Assembly (NCBI RefSeq): GCF_003725735.1
Contig: NZ_RJTM01000018.1
Location: forward strand, 1 to 40,849
Length of the DNA stretch: 40,849 nucleotides
Direction of reading: 5' to 3'
DNA from: Sinomicrobium pectinilyticum
GTDB lineage: Bacteria > Bacteroidota > Bacteroidia > Flavobacteriales > Flavobacteriaceae
Part shown: in pieces, positions 1 through 8,845 of the stretch
Numbering within the stretch: the stretch's first letter is position 1
Layout of the letters: each line of letters begins with the position of its first letter
The notes under the pieces: generated by a model
The model's input: the letters and a program-made list of their open reading frames with translations, nothing else
Told to the model about the DNA's origin: nothing
Databases searched by the model: none
Translations under genes and position numbers: made by a program

Positions 1-21
1 TCCATTTAATGGGGATTAACA

Positions 22-563
22 ATGAGAAAAATAATCCTGGACCTGCCCGTAACCCTGGACGGATTTATCGAAGGCCCCGACGGAGAAACTGACTGGTGTA
101 TTATGGATGACGATATGAAATTCGACGATTTTATTTCAGGTATAGACACCATCTTCTACGGAAGGACCAGCTATGATATCTGGGGGAATTTTCAGCCGGG
201 CCCGGATGCCGGTAAAGCAGGGAAGTCCTTATGGGCCGATATCCATTCCAAAAAGAAATATGTTTTTTCCCATACACGGAGGACGATAATACCACGTTTA
301 TTTCTTCAGATCTCGCTGAAAAAATAAACGGGATCCGGCAGCAGAAAGGCCGGGATATCTGGTTGTATGGCGGCGCCGGGCTCATCAGGACTTTTATCCG
401 CCTGGGTTTAATTGATATGTACAGGATTTTGGTACATCCCACGGCATTAGGTACGGGTCGGCCCCTGTTTGAAGATCTCGAAGAGAGAATGAACCTCGAA
501 CTGCTGGAAGTAAACAGGTTCGGGTCGGGAGTCGTACAACTTATTTACGGGCATAAAAAATAA
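22..563 (+). pseudogene. Dihydrofolate reductase family protein (RibD C-terminal-like), frameshifted
   Basis: Two overlapping reading frames together give one protein of about 180 residues of the dihydrofolate reductase / RibD C-terminal fold. This family includes YyaP/YwjB-like NADPH-dependent reductases of mostly unknown substrate. The N-terminal half (MRKIILDLPVTLDGFIEG, then YGRTSYDIWGNF) is read from 22. The C-terminal half (DIWLYGGAGLIRTFIRLG, then HPTALGTGRPLFEDLEER) is read in another frame and ends at 563. The switch falls near 265-285, after the residues KKKYVFSHT. It fits loss of a single base. Without correction the first frame stops at 327 and loses the conserved GGA nucleotide-binding region. 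Either the gene is recently inactivated or the assembly has a one-base error; both halves are otherwise well conserved, so decay would be recent. Family assignment is by remembered motif pattern. Confidence 0.8.
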
Positions 564-581
564 AACCGGTACGCCGATAGC

Positions 582-983
582 TTAAAAGCCTTCCATATAA
601 AAAACATTAAACCTGTGGCCATCCGGGTCGGCAAAAACAAAACCGTAATATCCTTTCCCGAATGCTTCCGGCCCGGAAATAATTTGCCCGCCGGCACTTT
701 TCACCTCTTTTTCCCAATCGTCTACCTGGTCTTTACTCCCGGCAGAAAGGGTGAAGATGACCTCATTGACCTTTTGTGAATCGGCTATTTCACTTTTCAT
801 ACTGGTCCGGAGGATATCTTTGCGGAAAAAGTGCATTACAAAACCGTTTTCACCGACAACAAAGCTTGTCAGTTCCCCTGAAGGGCGTGTATTGTTGGGC
901 TTAAATCCCAATGCCGTATAAAATTCTGTGGTCCGTTCCAAATCGCTTACGGCTAAATTGGACCATATCATTCTCGGGTTCAT
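582..983 (-). CDS. VOC family protein (glyoxalase/bleomycin-resistance fold)
   Basis: A 133-residue protein with the vicinal oxygen chelate fold. The N-terminal pattern WSNLAVSDLERTTEFYTALG and the C-terminal DPDGHRFNVFYMEGF are typical of small single-domain members that pair two beta-alpha-beta-beta-beta modules and often dimerise. The family includes glyoxalase I, extradiol dioxygenases and antibiotic-binding proteins. Nothing here fixes the substrate, and several Flavobacteria carry such YdeN/YaeR-like paralogs of unknown role. It is probably cytoplasmic, as there is no signal peptide. It is convergent with the frameshifted reductase (18 bases between stops), so the two are not an operon. 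The start is the only ATG that keeps the beta-strand beginning MIWSNLAV; the upstream region is A/T-rich. Confidence 0.85.
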   Translation of the reverse strand: MNPRMIWSNLAVSDLERTTEFYTALGFKPNNTRPSGELTSFVVGENGFVMHFFRKDILRTSMKSEIADSQKVNEVIFTLSAGSKDQVDDWEKEVKSAGGQIISGPEAFGKGYYGFVFADPDGHRFNVFYMEGF

Positions 984-1282
984 AATTTATTTTTTTGACA
1001 GTGATTATATATAAACTCTTTTTACAAAATTATAATTACGGACGTAAACCTTGATGGTGCAAAAATGACATTCTGGAGGGGGCTTTATGCCAATCCGTAC
1101 CATGGTACCATCTGTCATTGCCCGGTCTCTGCCTGGCATGGAAAGGTAAGGAACCTGTGTATTTAAACCGGTTAAATATAACAAAACCAGGATTTTCGTA
1201 TATTTGAGAAGTCGCTGGTCATAAACAACACCAAATAAATGGTTCTCACAGATTTTCCAATTCCGTTTTAAAAAATAAAAAA
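984..1282. other. Intergenic region between divergent genes
   Basis: No ORF here looks real. It must hold the promoters of the divergent VOC gene and the gene at 1283. A possible Bacteroidetes -7 element TATATTTG lies at 1199-1206 on the plus strand, but no good -33 TTTG is visible at the right spacing. A perfect 12-base palindrome, GTACCATGGTAC, lies near 1097-1108; its role is unknown. Confidence 0.4.
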
Positions 1283-2077
1283 ATGGCAAGTAAAAAAGAC
1301 AAAATAAGGAAACTGTTTGAAAACAGTAATACCCCCCGGAACACAGATGTTAAATATGCCGATGCATTCAATGAATTCATTATTCCTTTTCGGAATGATT
1401 TTTCCGAAAGCTGGGATTGGGAGTTCATTTTTTATTTTGCTTTGAATGCATGGAACATGGGCAATTTAAAAATGGTCATACCCGAAAAGGATTTTAACAG
1501 GATTATTGCTCCCAGACCGGGAGAGGATATAGGCGATATTAATATAGAACTGTTAAAGAAAATGGTCGATTATAAAATATCGCATTACAACCAATATGAC
1601 CGCTTTATAACCAAATTCAACTTTACCGGGGAAGAAATCGGGAAACAGGTCCTTACCGTAAAGACGGAAAACAGGGATACCTTTGTAGAAATGAAAGACA
1701 GCGATATTTTCGGTGGGCCTTATGGATATGAATATTATGCAGGTGAATTCGATTTCGAAGAAAGCTATATCGACCGTTATGCCGTTGTTTTAAAGCCAAA
1801 ACAACCTTTCCTGGATTGGGTCAACAGTTTTATTACCGGGGAGCGGGTCGAAAAAATTGAGGAAGCGAACATTTACCTGGTCGATGAGGATATTGAGGAC
1901 CTGGAAAAATGGCTCAAAAAGAAGTATGATAAATTGTTCACAATGGAGCTGGATGAATGGTTTTCTTCGAAATGCTGGCCACAGAAGCGTACTTATAAAA
2001 TGTTCAGGCAATGGTTTCAGGTTGATATATCCACCATGATCTACGACCTGGAGAAAAGACCTATCACAAAAGAATAA
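1283..2077 (+). CDS. Conserved hypothetical protein
   Basis: A 264-residue, acidic and aromatic-rich soluble protein without signal peptide or membrane segment. I do not recognise a named family. The C-terminal part (about residues 165-264) starts around YAVVLKPKQPFLDWVNSF and runs through LEKWLKKKYDKLFTMELDEW to a WPQKRTYKMFRQWF motif. This arrangement is reminiscent of a small module found in Flavobacterial hypothetical proteins, sometimes alone. The first 130 residues (FRNDFSESWDWEFIFYFALN, then NMGNLKMVIPEKDFN) look like a second domain. The ATG at 1283 follows an A-rich stretch, usual for translation initiation in this phylum. It stands alone between a divergent VOC gene and a repeat-rich spacer. 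No function is proposed. Confidence 0.75.
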   Translation: MASKKDKIRKLFENSNTPRNTDVKYADAFNEFIIPFRNDFSESWDWEFIFYFALNAWNMGNLKMVIPEKDFNRIIAPRPGEDIGDINIELLKKMVDYKISHYNQYDRFITKFNFTGEEIGKQVLTVKTENRDTFVEMKDSDIFGGPYGYEYYAGEFDFEESYIDRYAVVLKPKQPFLDWVNSFITGERVEKIEEANIYLVDEDIEDLEKWLKKKYDKLFTMELDEWFSSKCWPQKRTYKMFRQWFQVDISTMIYDLEKRPITKE

Positions 2078-2410
2078 GCTGTTCCATTCCGGGAACCAGG
2101 GTGGGTAACAGTTTATGAACTCATTCCGTATGCTCATTTTACGTTTTTTTAAAAGCTCCTCCCTTTAGATAAAGGCCTGTGCCGAGCCCTGCCGAAGCAG
2201 ACAGACTTTAGTCTGATCGGAGGGTTTGAAAGCCCGAGCCAGGGGAAACACAAATGTTTGGAAATAAATCCGGGGCCTGGGCCTGGTCAAACTCCCCGTC
2301 CCGCAAGCGGGACACCCCTTTTCTCCCGATAGTCCCGATGTGTATCGGGATCGGGATGAAGATGGGAGCCTTTTTTCTTATCCATTTTATTCACGTTAAA
2401 TCAATACGCT
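2078..2410. other. Intergenic spacer with short hairpins
   Basis: No gene is visible. The spacer carries several inverted repeats: GTCCCGC-aa-GCGGGAC at 2298-2313, TCCCGAT-gtgt-ATCGGGA at 2333-2350, and a CAGACTttAGTCTG hairpin near 2201-2214. The second belongs to a palindrome family with further copies near 21633 and 40811. None has an obvious T-run, so they look like repetitive extragenic elements, not terminators. Confidence 0.6.
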
Positions 2411-3319
2411 ATGAAAAAGCACACGATCCTGATATGTCTCCTGATTATGGGATGTTCCCGGCATCCGCACCGGGACCTGGCTATCAGTTATCCGTTCCCG
2501 CGTCCGGATTCAACTGCATTGACTTTTTTGCCCGGTATAATTTCCGGTGACAGTCTGGATTTTAATGCCGCTTTTTCTCCCGATGGTACATCCTGTTATT
2601 TTTCGCGGTCCTCCGGCGGCGTATCCGATATTTACGTTACACAATTTGAGGGTGACCAATGGCAACTCCCGGAAATGGTGAGTTTCAGCAAAGGTCCCTT
2701 TTCCGAAGCCGATCCCGTTTTTGCCCCTAACGGTGCCCTGTATTTCATATCGGACAGGCCGTCGAATGAAAAAGATACCCTGAAGAATTTTAATATCTGG
2801 TATGTAAAGCCTAACGGGAAAGGGAAGTGGACAGAACCGGTAAACGAAAGGGCCGTTAACTCCGACAGTACTGAATATTATATATCCTTCAGTGCTAACG
2901 GAAATCTTTATTTGGCATCAAACAGGCCTGGGGGATATGGTTCGCATGATATTTATATGAGCCGCCTTGAAGACGGGGCATATACAACACCTGTAAATCT
3001 CGGCCCTGCCATAAATGCCCCTCAGATGGAACACGATCCTTACGTAACCCCTGATGAAAATGCCGTAATATTCACTTCGGTGAACCGGGACGATTCAAAA
3101 GGTACTGCAGATTTGTATTATTCCGTTAAGAGCGCGGATAATACCTGGACACCGTCCCGGAATTTGGGTACGCTCATCAATACGCCCACCTACGACTTTT
3201 GTCCCTACATCTCCCCGGACGGGAAATATTTCTTTTTCAGCAGTGAACGGGACGTAAAATGGATAAAGACCGATGCACTCCCCGGGGAACTGAAGCAATT
3301 AATTGTTAAAACGGAATAA
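2411..3319 (+). CDS. PD40 (WD40-like) beta-propeller lipoprotein
   Basis: A 302-residue lipoprotein. The leader MKKHTILICLLIMGC ends in a lipobox with Cys15, so it is probably anchored in the outer or inner membrane. The rest is a six-bladed propeller of the TolB/PD40 type. Repeated blade motifs are visible: FNAAFSPDGTSCYFSRS, ADPVFAPNGALYFISDRP, YYISFSANGNLYLASNRPGG, HDPYVTPDENAVIFTS and FCPYISPDGKYFFFSSER. In Bacteroidetes such proteins often stand alone or sit in OmpA/PD40 proteins, where the propeller mediates protein or glycan contacts. No catalytic residues are apparent. The start ATG gives a good signal sequence. The gene is convergent with the TonB-dependent receptor, with only 21 bases between stops. 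An exact partner cannot be named. Confidence 0.85.
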   Translation: MKKHTILICLLIMGCSRHPHRDLAISYPFPRPDSTALTFLPGIISGDSLDFNAAFSPDGTSCYFSRSSGGVSDIYVTQFEGDQWQLPEMVSFSKGPFSEADPVFAPNGALYFISDRPSNEKDTLKNFNIWYVKPNGKGKWTEPVNERAVNSDSTEYYISFSANGNLYLASNRPGGYGSHDIYMSRLEDGAYTTPVNLGPAINAPQMEHDPYVTPDENAVIFTSVNRDDSKGTADLYYSVKSADNTWTPSRNLGTLINTPTYDFCPYISPDGKYFFFSSERDVKWIKTDALPGELKQLIVKTE

Positions 3320-3340
3320 CCGGCTCTTATGAACAAAAAG

Positions 3341-5713
3341 TTACAGTTTTATACTTACCGACACTTTACAGTTAATGCCATTACCTTTGATATAATCTTC
3401 ATCCCTGGCAGACCATTGCGAAATTAACGGATAATAGTCTTTGTTGAACAGATTTTCTATACCTACCATCAGCCTGGTACTGCTTGTAAGCTGATAGGAG
3501 GTAAAAAGATTGGCCAGGAAAAAATTATTAACCGGTGCGTGCCCGTATGTATAACCCCCTCCCTCGTTTGCCTGAAACTTATCCCTGTTCCCGATATAAG
3601 TCCCGGCCAGATTCACATGCCATTCCGGGGTAATTTTATAATTGATATCACCCCTCAGGATAGAGGGGCTTATTCTTGAGCTATCGATGTATTCGTCTTC
3701 ACTGTCATTGAATTGCCCGTTGTCGTTGTTGTCCGTCTTCCCTTCAATCGTTGACAACGAGAGGTCGAGATCGAGTTTCGTGTTCACAATGACATTCAAT
3801 TCAAATTCGGCGCCGTATATTTTTTCTGGCAATCTGGACAGCTCGAAAAAATTGGTTTGAGGGTTTATGGTATAGGTTGTACCCAGCTTCTGCTTATTGA
3901 TAAAATAATTTACCCCGTACCTGATTTTTCGTGTCAGGCGGCCTTCGAGCCCCAGTTCCAGGTTATCGGTGATCACGGCCTTTGTATCCCTTATGTTCTC
4001 GCTTATGATGTCCGGATCTGTGGCTATCCGCAAAATCCTGCCCAATTCGCCTACCGAAAAACTCTGGGAAAAACTCGCATAAGGCTGAAGGAATTTCAAT
4101 TTGTTGTAACGCACCCCCAGGTTAAATGTAAACGCATTATAATCCAGCTTCCCGCCGTTTATGTCAAGGCCCCCGTCGGTGATTTCCCCGTTGTCGCGGT
4201 ATATGGTGGTATAATCATCAACACTGATGTTGATAATTTCATATCTTCCGCCTCCCTTGAAAATAAAATCATCGATTTTTGCTTTAACCTGCAGATACCC
4301 GGCGTAATTTTTCATATCCATTTCAGGTGCAAACAGCCTTCCGTCGGCCATGGGCTGTGCTGTTTTGTTGCTCAATATATCAAGTCCGTAGATAATATTT
4401 CCCTTAAAACGATCGGACAGGACATAGTCACTGTTAAAATTAACCCTTAGTCCCTTCTGGTCGGATGTAAGTTCCGGCTGTCCGCCGATATAGCCCTGCG
4501 ACAGGTCGGTATAATAGCTATAGCTCGCATAGATGGTTCTGTATTTTTGCAGGTAATAAGTTGCCGTGAGGTCGGTGTTTTTAAAGATATTGGTTTTATT
4601 CAGTGATAACCGGAGGTTGTGATTGTATTTAACACCCTGGCCTGTCAGACCCGGATCTCGTTCACCAAAAACGCCGAGAGCAGGAGTCTCGCCATACATC
4701 CCGGGAACCTGTTGCAGTTGTGATTTCTGATTATTACCGAAGTAATTGTACATCAGTTCCAGGCCGTAGCCATTCCCCATATTAAACCCGATCTTGGAGA
4801 AAAGATTGTACCATTCCGATTCTCCTATCCCGTCCCTCGGAGATGAGATCTCTCCTTTTGCGCTGCGCATAATACCGAATTGCTTATAAGAGCCTCCGAT
4901 AATGTAATTTACTTTACCGGCCTGGCCGTTGAAGAACTGGGACACCTGCATTCCGGCCGTATGATCCGGTTTTACAAGAAAGGATGAAGCGCCGATGTTA
5001 GTGTGGGATTCCATCTTCCGGGAGGTATTGCCTTTCTTGGTTATGTAGTTGATAATGCCGCCCTGTGCCCCGTTGCCATATATGGAAGTGGAACCTTTCA
5101 CTACCTCTATCCTTTCGATGGCGGAAGGATCGAGGTAATTCAGGTTATCTGTCACAAAAAGGGGAGTGGATTGAGGAATGCCGTCCACCAGGACCAGCAT
5201 ACTGCGACCTCTTAACTTCTGCCCCCGGGTCTGTTGCCTGTTATTTGCCAGGGAAACACCGGGAATCCGGGCAACGATATCGGAAACTACATTTGAATAT
5301 TGCTTGATCTGATCGATCTGTTTTGATGTTAGGACGGAAATGGACGAAGGTACTTCGGCACGGGTTTCTTTGTCCCTGTTGGAAACAATAACAACTTCAT
5401 CAAGGCCAAAACCCGATTCCTCCATTACAATATGCAAGTCGGTAATCGAAGTTCCGATTTTTACATTCACTTTTCGGGTGGTATAGCTTATATGTGAAAA
5501 GGTTAGCTCGTACTGGCCTTCTTCCGGAAAGTTCAGGACGAATTGCCCGTTTTCATCAGTTTGTGAACCCGAACGGGGAAGTTTTGTTCTAAAAATATTT
5601 ACTCCGGGCAGGGGATTGTCATTTACATCCGTGACCTTTCCCCTGAGTTGGTATTCCTGCGCAAATGCTTTTGTGAAAAAAAACAGGGCGGGCAAGAGTA
5701 ATACTATCTTCAT
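3341..5713 (-). CDS. TonB-dependent receptor with carboxypeptidase-regulatory domain
   Basis: A 790-residue outer-membrane active transporter. After a signal peptide (MKIVLLLPALFFFTKAFA) comes a carboxypeptidase-regulatory-like domain, about residues 22-105 (GKVTDVNDNPLPGVNIFRT, TDENGQFVL). A plug domain follows, about 110-235, with SSISVLTSKQIDQIKQYS, IPGVSLANNRQQTRGQKLRG, LVDGIPQSTPLF and GSTSIYGNGAQGGIINYITK. The rest is a 22-strand-type barrel ending in GIENLFNKDYYPLISQW and a short beta signal. The lack of a SusD partner and the plug pattern favour a siderophore, heme or cofactor receptor over a SusC glycan transporter. It needs TonB-ExbBD, not in this window. No Fur-like box was seen. 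It is monocistronic, with the peptide gene divergent upstream. The ligand is unknown. Confidence 0.9.
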   Translation of the reverse strand: MKIVLLLPALFFFTKAFAQEYQLRGKVTDVNDNPLPGVNIFRTKLPRSGSQTDENGQFVLNFPEEGQYELTFSHISYTTRKVNVKIGTSITDLHIVMEESGFGLDEVVIVSNRDKETRAEVPSSISVLTSKQIDQIKQYSNVVSDIVARIPGVSLANNRQQTRGQKLRGRSMLVLVDGIPQSTPLFVTDNLNYLDPSAIERIEVVKGSTSIYGNGAQGGIINYITKKGNTSRKMESHTNIGASSFLVKPDHTAGMQVSQFFNGQAGKVNYIIGGSYKQFGIMRSAKGEISSPRDGIGESEWYNLFSKIGFNMGNGYGLELMYNYFGNNQKSQLQQVPGMYGETPALGVFGERDPGLTGQGVKYNHNLRLSLNKTNIFKNTDLTATYYLQKYRTIYASYSYYTDLSQGYIGGQPELTSDQKGLRVNFNSDYVLSDRFKGNIIYGLDILSNKTAQPMADGRLFAPEMDMKNYAGYLQVKAKIDDFIFKGGGRYEIINISVDDYTTIYRDNGEITDGGLDINGGKLDYNAFTFNLGVRYNKLKFLQPYASFSQSFSVGELGRILRIATDPDIISENIRDTKAVITDNLELGLEGRLTRKIRYGVNYFINKQKLGTTYTINPQTNFFELSRLPEKIYGAEFELNVIVNTKLDLDLSLSTIEGKTDNNDNGQFNDSEDEYIDSSRISPSILRGDINYKITPEWHVNLAGTYIGNRDKFQANEGGGYTYGHAPVNNFFLANLFTSYQLTSSTRLMVGIENLFNKDYYPLISQWSARDEDYIKGNGINCKVSVSIKL

Positions 5714-5988
5714 TTATTTTTTATTTAGACTTATTTTAAATATCGGCGAAGATAATTATTTAAACCGAAACCTGCATTTGAATTTTACGGGTTTTCTTTC
5801 CGGGCTTTTCCGTATAAACCGAACGGCATTCTCATGTCCGGGAGGACCACAGGAGTAGAAGATATTCACCCGGTTGTTATCCGTTCCGGGAATCTGCAAC
5901 ATGTCATTTTGTTCGGAAATACATCTAAATTGAAAATAATAATCACTATTTTTAGTCATAAAATTATAATAACCTAAAAAATCTTATC

Positions 5989-6165
5989 ATGAAAAAAGCA
6001 ATTTTAAATGTAAAAGGCGCTAAAGAACTGTCCGGAAGTGAGCAAAAGAATGTTCTGGGCGGTAAAGGTTCGGGCAACAAATGTGGTGGGGACGGCTCCT
6101 ACATCATCGTTGACGGTGAGGTAGTTTGCTGTTATATACCGGCACAGGATGCTTATTTATGCTAA
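5989..6165 (+). CDS. Double-glycine-leader peptide (bacteriocin-like / natural product precursor)
   Basis: A 58-residue ORF too short for usual gene calling. The N-terminal MKKAILNVKGAKELSGSEQK followed by NVLGG is a typical Bacteroidetes double-glycine leader (the ComC/BlpC-like or GG-Bacteroidales type), normally cut after GG by a C39-peptidase ABC exporter. GG falls at residues 24-25, leaving a 33-residue core rich in Gly with four Cys (C32, C47, C48, C58), suited to disulfides or other modification. The ATG follows an A/T-rich leader. A strong bipartite hairpin terminator follows the stop, which supports a real single-gene transcript. No exporter, protease or modification enzyme lies nearby, so maturation must be in trans. 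Possible roles are a bacteriocin, signal or short secreted peptide; this is inferred from the leader only. Confidence 0.75.
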   Translation: MKKAILNVKGAKELSGSEQKNVLGGKGSGNKCGGDGSYIIVDGEVVCCYIPAQDAYLC

Positions 6166-6192
6166 CATTTCTGTTAGACTTTAAATCATTTC

Positions 6193-6257
6193 GGGTTTAC
6201 AGTCCCAATAGCTTCCGGGATCAGGAAGTTACGGGATTGTAAACCCTGATTTTTTAT
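6193..6257 (+). terminator. Rho-independent terminator with nested hairpin after the leader peptide gene
   Basis: A 14-bp outer stem, GGGTTTACAGTCCC at 6193-6206 against GGGATTGTAAACCC at 6233-6246, with one G-T pair. It encloses a second hairpin CTTCC/GGAAG (6212-6216 and 6224-6228). The outer stem is followed by TGATTTTTTAT. It lies 28 bases after the stop of the short peptide gene. Confidence 0.8.
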
Positions 6258-6314
6258 CCGGCCGGCAAAGCGTGTTTTGCCCGGAGACAATGGTTAGACG
6301 GAAAGCGCTACATT

Positions 6315-6959
6315 TTATTTCAATATTCTCATATTTTTAAATACACCTTTCGAGTTGTTTCCTGTCCAGAGGCCTATCTTGTTTGAAACTTGTTTTTCTA
6401 ATCGATTTACATTTAATATCGCTGTACCTGATTCTTTATCATAGACATAAACATTACTACTGTCAATCTTCACCCTGATTCCAAACCATTCATCAGGGGA
6501 TGGCGGGTTCAGATATGCTGCTTCGTACTCTCCTTCATGGTCCGTTCTTAAGGATTTCCATGTGTGTCGTGGGGGACTGATGTATTGAACTGAATGTTCG
6601 CGGCTCACTAGGTCATCGGCTCTGAAATTAAAGGGTCTGAAATAAACAGCTTCGTAAGTTGAATCATTTCGGATGTTAAAGGCAATACCGATAAAACTTT
6701 TGCCCGGGTTATTTTCTCCTTTTAATTCTAATGTTATCGTGCCAATATCAAAATTTATATTTTTAATGACGGCAAAACCGTCCCCTCCTTTGGCATTCAA
6801 TGCTACTGTATTTACCTCCTTTTCATCAGTAGTGACGATCTCTCTATTTACAAGCTTTAAATTATCTCTATCGAGGTTGATTTCTTTTTCAGCACATGAG
6901 ATTAAAAGGAAAATTGTTGAAATAGCTGTTGTGATGTTGATTAAATTTTTTACTTTCAT
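6315..6959 (-). CDS. Lipoprotein with concanavalin-like (DUF1080-type) domain
   Basis: Starting at the ATG at 6959 gives 214 residues with a clear lipoprotein leader (MKVKNLINITTAIST, then IFLLISC; Cys22). A longer start at 7049 would put 30 unlikely residues ahead of this signal and was rejected. The mature part resembles the concanavalin-A-like sandwich of DUF1080 / LamG-like proteins: GTITLELKGENNPGKSFIGI, FNIRNDSTYEAVYFRPFNF, a central WKSLRTDHEGEYEAAY, then DEWFGIRVKIDSSNVYVYD and a final NKIGLWTGNNSKGVFKNMRI strand. DUF1080 proteins are found in Bacteroidetes glycan loci and some cleave keto-disaccharides; no active site is identified here. It is divergent from a membrane HTH protein (107 bases between starts) whose C-terminal part ends in a similar strand pattern, which suggests a functional pair. 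Confidence 0.7.
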   Translation of the reverse strand: MKVKNLINITTAISTIFLLISCAEKEINLDRDNLKLVNREIVTTDEKEVNTVALNAKGGDGFAVIKNINFDIGTITLELKGENNPGKSFIGIAFNIRNDSTYEAVYFRPFNFRADDLVSREHSVQYISPPRHTWKSLRTDHEGEYEAAYLNPPSPDEWFGIRVKIDSSNVYVYDKESGTAILNVNRLEKQVSNKIGLWTGNNSKGVFKNMRILK

Positions 6960-7066
6960 GATATACTGGTTGTTTAAGTACATTACAAAGAAAAACAGAG
7001 CAGGGGTACATCTGCAATTCATGATGGCATCAACTTCGTACAATATCATACATAACTGAAATCCAA

Positions 7067-8344
7067 ATGGCTAAATCTCATTCAGAAAGCGGTCCGTCAG
7101 ATCTGTCGCACTGTTTAAAAACCATCGAAGAGAAATTGGGCTGGGGCAGTGGTTCGGATTGGTCGTCACAGAACTTTGAACAGTTAAGCGAAAAAATCAG
7201 GGAACATACAGGTGTAGTCATAAGCTATAATACACTGAAACGATTATGGGGGAGAATTCCGTATAATTCTAACCCAAGTACGGTTACATTAAATACGCTG
7301 GCAAAATTTATAGGTTATGAAAACTGGAGTGCCTTTTGTGCAAGCAACTCAAACGAAATACGCATCAGTAGAAAAAGCTACCGGTTCAAGGATATAAAAA
7401 GATGGTCAAAAAAAGGAGAAAAGACCGCTTTGACTACTATAATCATTATTTCTACTGTATTAACCCTGGTCATTCTGTCCTTTTCTCAAACCGGGATAAA
7501 TAAAAAAGACTTTCGTTTTTCTTCAAAAAGAATCACTCAAGGATTACCCAATTCCGTAATATTCGAAGTAGATGCCTCAAGTGCTGACGATAACGATGAA
7601 ATCGAGATTCAGCAAAGTTGGGATGTGAACAAAAGACAAATAATCAATAAAGAGGATTCCCTTGTTACTTCAATCTACTATAACCCCGGGTATTTTGACG
7701 CTAAGCTGGTTGTAAACAATCAGATCGTGAAACGGCACGGCATTTTAATTCCTTCGAACGGTTGGTTTGCCCTTATGGAAACGGACAATGAGCCGCTATA
7801 TTTTAAACCTGCTGAATTCAAGACCCGAAAAGGAGTAGTGGTCTCCCCCGAATTGATCAGGAGTTACAATTCAAATACCTCCATAAGCAATACGGTGGTA
7901 AACTACTATTGGGTCGAGGATTTCAAGGATCTTAAAGCCGATGATTTTCAAATAGAAACTTCGCTCAGGAATATACCTGTTCAAAATTACGGAAGTTGCC
8001 GGAAAAGTGAAATCATCGTGTATTGTGAAGGTGAGGTCATCATTATTCCATTATCCGTAAAGGGATGTATTGCGAATCTGAATTTGCACCTGTTGGATAG
8101 GACTGTCTCCGGTACCCGGAACGACCTTTCCGATTTTGGCGTTGATTTTTCCTCCCCGGTCAATGTAAAATGCGTTTCAAAAGATGGTACAATAACAATA
8201 TTTGTAAATAGTAAGGTGGCTTATAAAACATCTTTCGAAGGGAAAACGAATAAGATATACGGAATCAAGTACCGCTTTGAGGGTACCGGAATCATATCCG
8301 GATTAAAGATATCAAACAGCAAAAAAGTGTTTTTGGATATCTGA
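7067..8344 (+). CDS. Membrane-anchored protein with N-terminal HTH-like domain and extracytoplasmic sensor-like domain
   Basis: A 425-residue protein in three parts. Residues 10-95 carry a Bacteroidetes HTH-like pattern (SYNTLKRLWGRIPYNSNPST, then VTLNTLAKFIGYENWSAF), seen in many flavobacterial regulators. A single membrane segment lies at about 120-140 (TTIIIISTVLTLVILSFS), preceded by a Lys/Arg-rich stop. The remaining 285 residues would be extracytoplasmic. They contain a PKD-like stretch (VIFEVDASSADDNDEIEIQQ) and a C-terminal beta-sandwich ending YGIKYRFEGTGIISGLKISN. The layout suggests a one-component transmembrane regulator that senses something outside and binds DNA inside. It is divergent from the lipoprotein at 6315-6959 and shares its upstream region, a likely target. 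The DNA-binding role is inferred from motif recall. Confidence 0.65.
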   Translation: MAKSHSESGPSDLSHCLKTIEEKLGWGSGSDWSSQNFEQLSEKIREHTGVVISYNTLKRLWGRIPYNSNPSTVTLNTLAKFIGYENWSAFCASNSNEIRISRKSYRFKDIKRWSKKGEKTALTTIIIISTVLTLVILSFSQTGINKKDFRFSSKRITQGLPNSVIFEVDASSADDNDEIEIQQSWDVNKRQIINKEDSLVTSIYYNPGYFDAKLVVNNQIVKRHGILIPSNGWFALMETDNEPLYFKPAEFKTRKGVVVSPELIRSYNSNTSISNTVVNYYWVEDFKDLKADDFQIETSLRNIPVQNYGSCRKSEIIVYCEGEVIIIPLSVKGCIANLNLHLLDRTVSGTRNDLSDFGVDFSSPVNVKCVSKDGTITIFVNSKVAYKTSFEGKTNKIYGIKYRFEGTGIISGLKISNSKKVFLDI

Positions 8345-8421
8345 ACATTTAAGAGCATGTTTAAAAAGAGTTTAATTGGCTAAAAAAATGTCCTTCATCA
8401 CGGCAGGCCGGCCAGTCACTA

Positions 8422-8442
8422 AAAATGTCCAGTGGACATTTT
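8422..8442. repeat. Perfect palindrome AAAATGTCCA-g-TGGACATTTT
   Basis: Ten-base arms around one central base. The half-site AAAATGTCC also occurs 37 bases upstream (near 8386-8394) without its partner. It could be a regulator site or a remnant of a mobile-element end. There is no poly-T tract, so it is not a typical terminator. Confidence 0.6.
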
Positions 8443-8845
8443 CTTAACGTTCCTGCCTCCCATATTTGTCTTTTTTTCGGCCCATAACCTATATTTACGG
8501 CTACGACCCCTCAGATGGTAGCCTCGGCAACGAAAGCCGGTGTATCGGGGTCTTTGCCGTTGGGATATCTGCCTGCTGACCGGTGTGTGGAAATTATCCG
8601 TGCTACAAAACAAATTACCGATAAACCCTACAGAGGATAGAAGCCGGGCGCACCGGGGAAACTTTACAGAAGATAACCAACCGGAAAAACGAACTCCTGT
8701 CGTCAATACGGGAGAAAAGTGCCCTTTCCTTATATCGCCTCATCAGTTTTCCTCCTTCTGAAAGGAGCCCGGTTTTCCCGGGTTTCTCCCTTTTTCTCTT
8801 CCCCTTGCTAACCAACTCTTACAGGCCGGACGGGTATCTGATATT

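Noticed and set aside
6959-7049. Longer start for the lipoprotein at 6315
   Set aside because: It would place 30 residues before a clear lipoprotein signal and overlap the regulatory spacer.
8419-8761. Short ORFs around the 8422 palindrome, including a gluconolactonase-like phrase IYGYDPSDGSLGNE
   Set aside because: The phrase is short, meets a stop soon after and has no upstream coding continuity, so a decayed gene cannot be supported.
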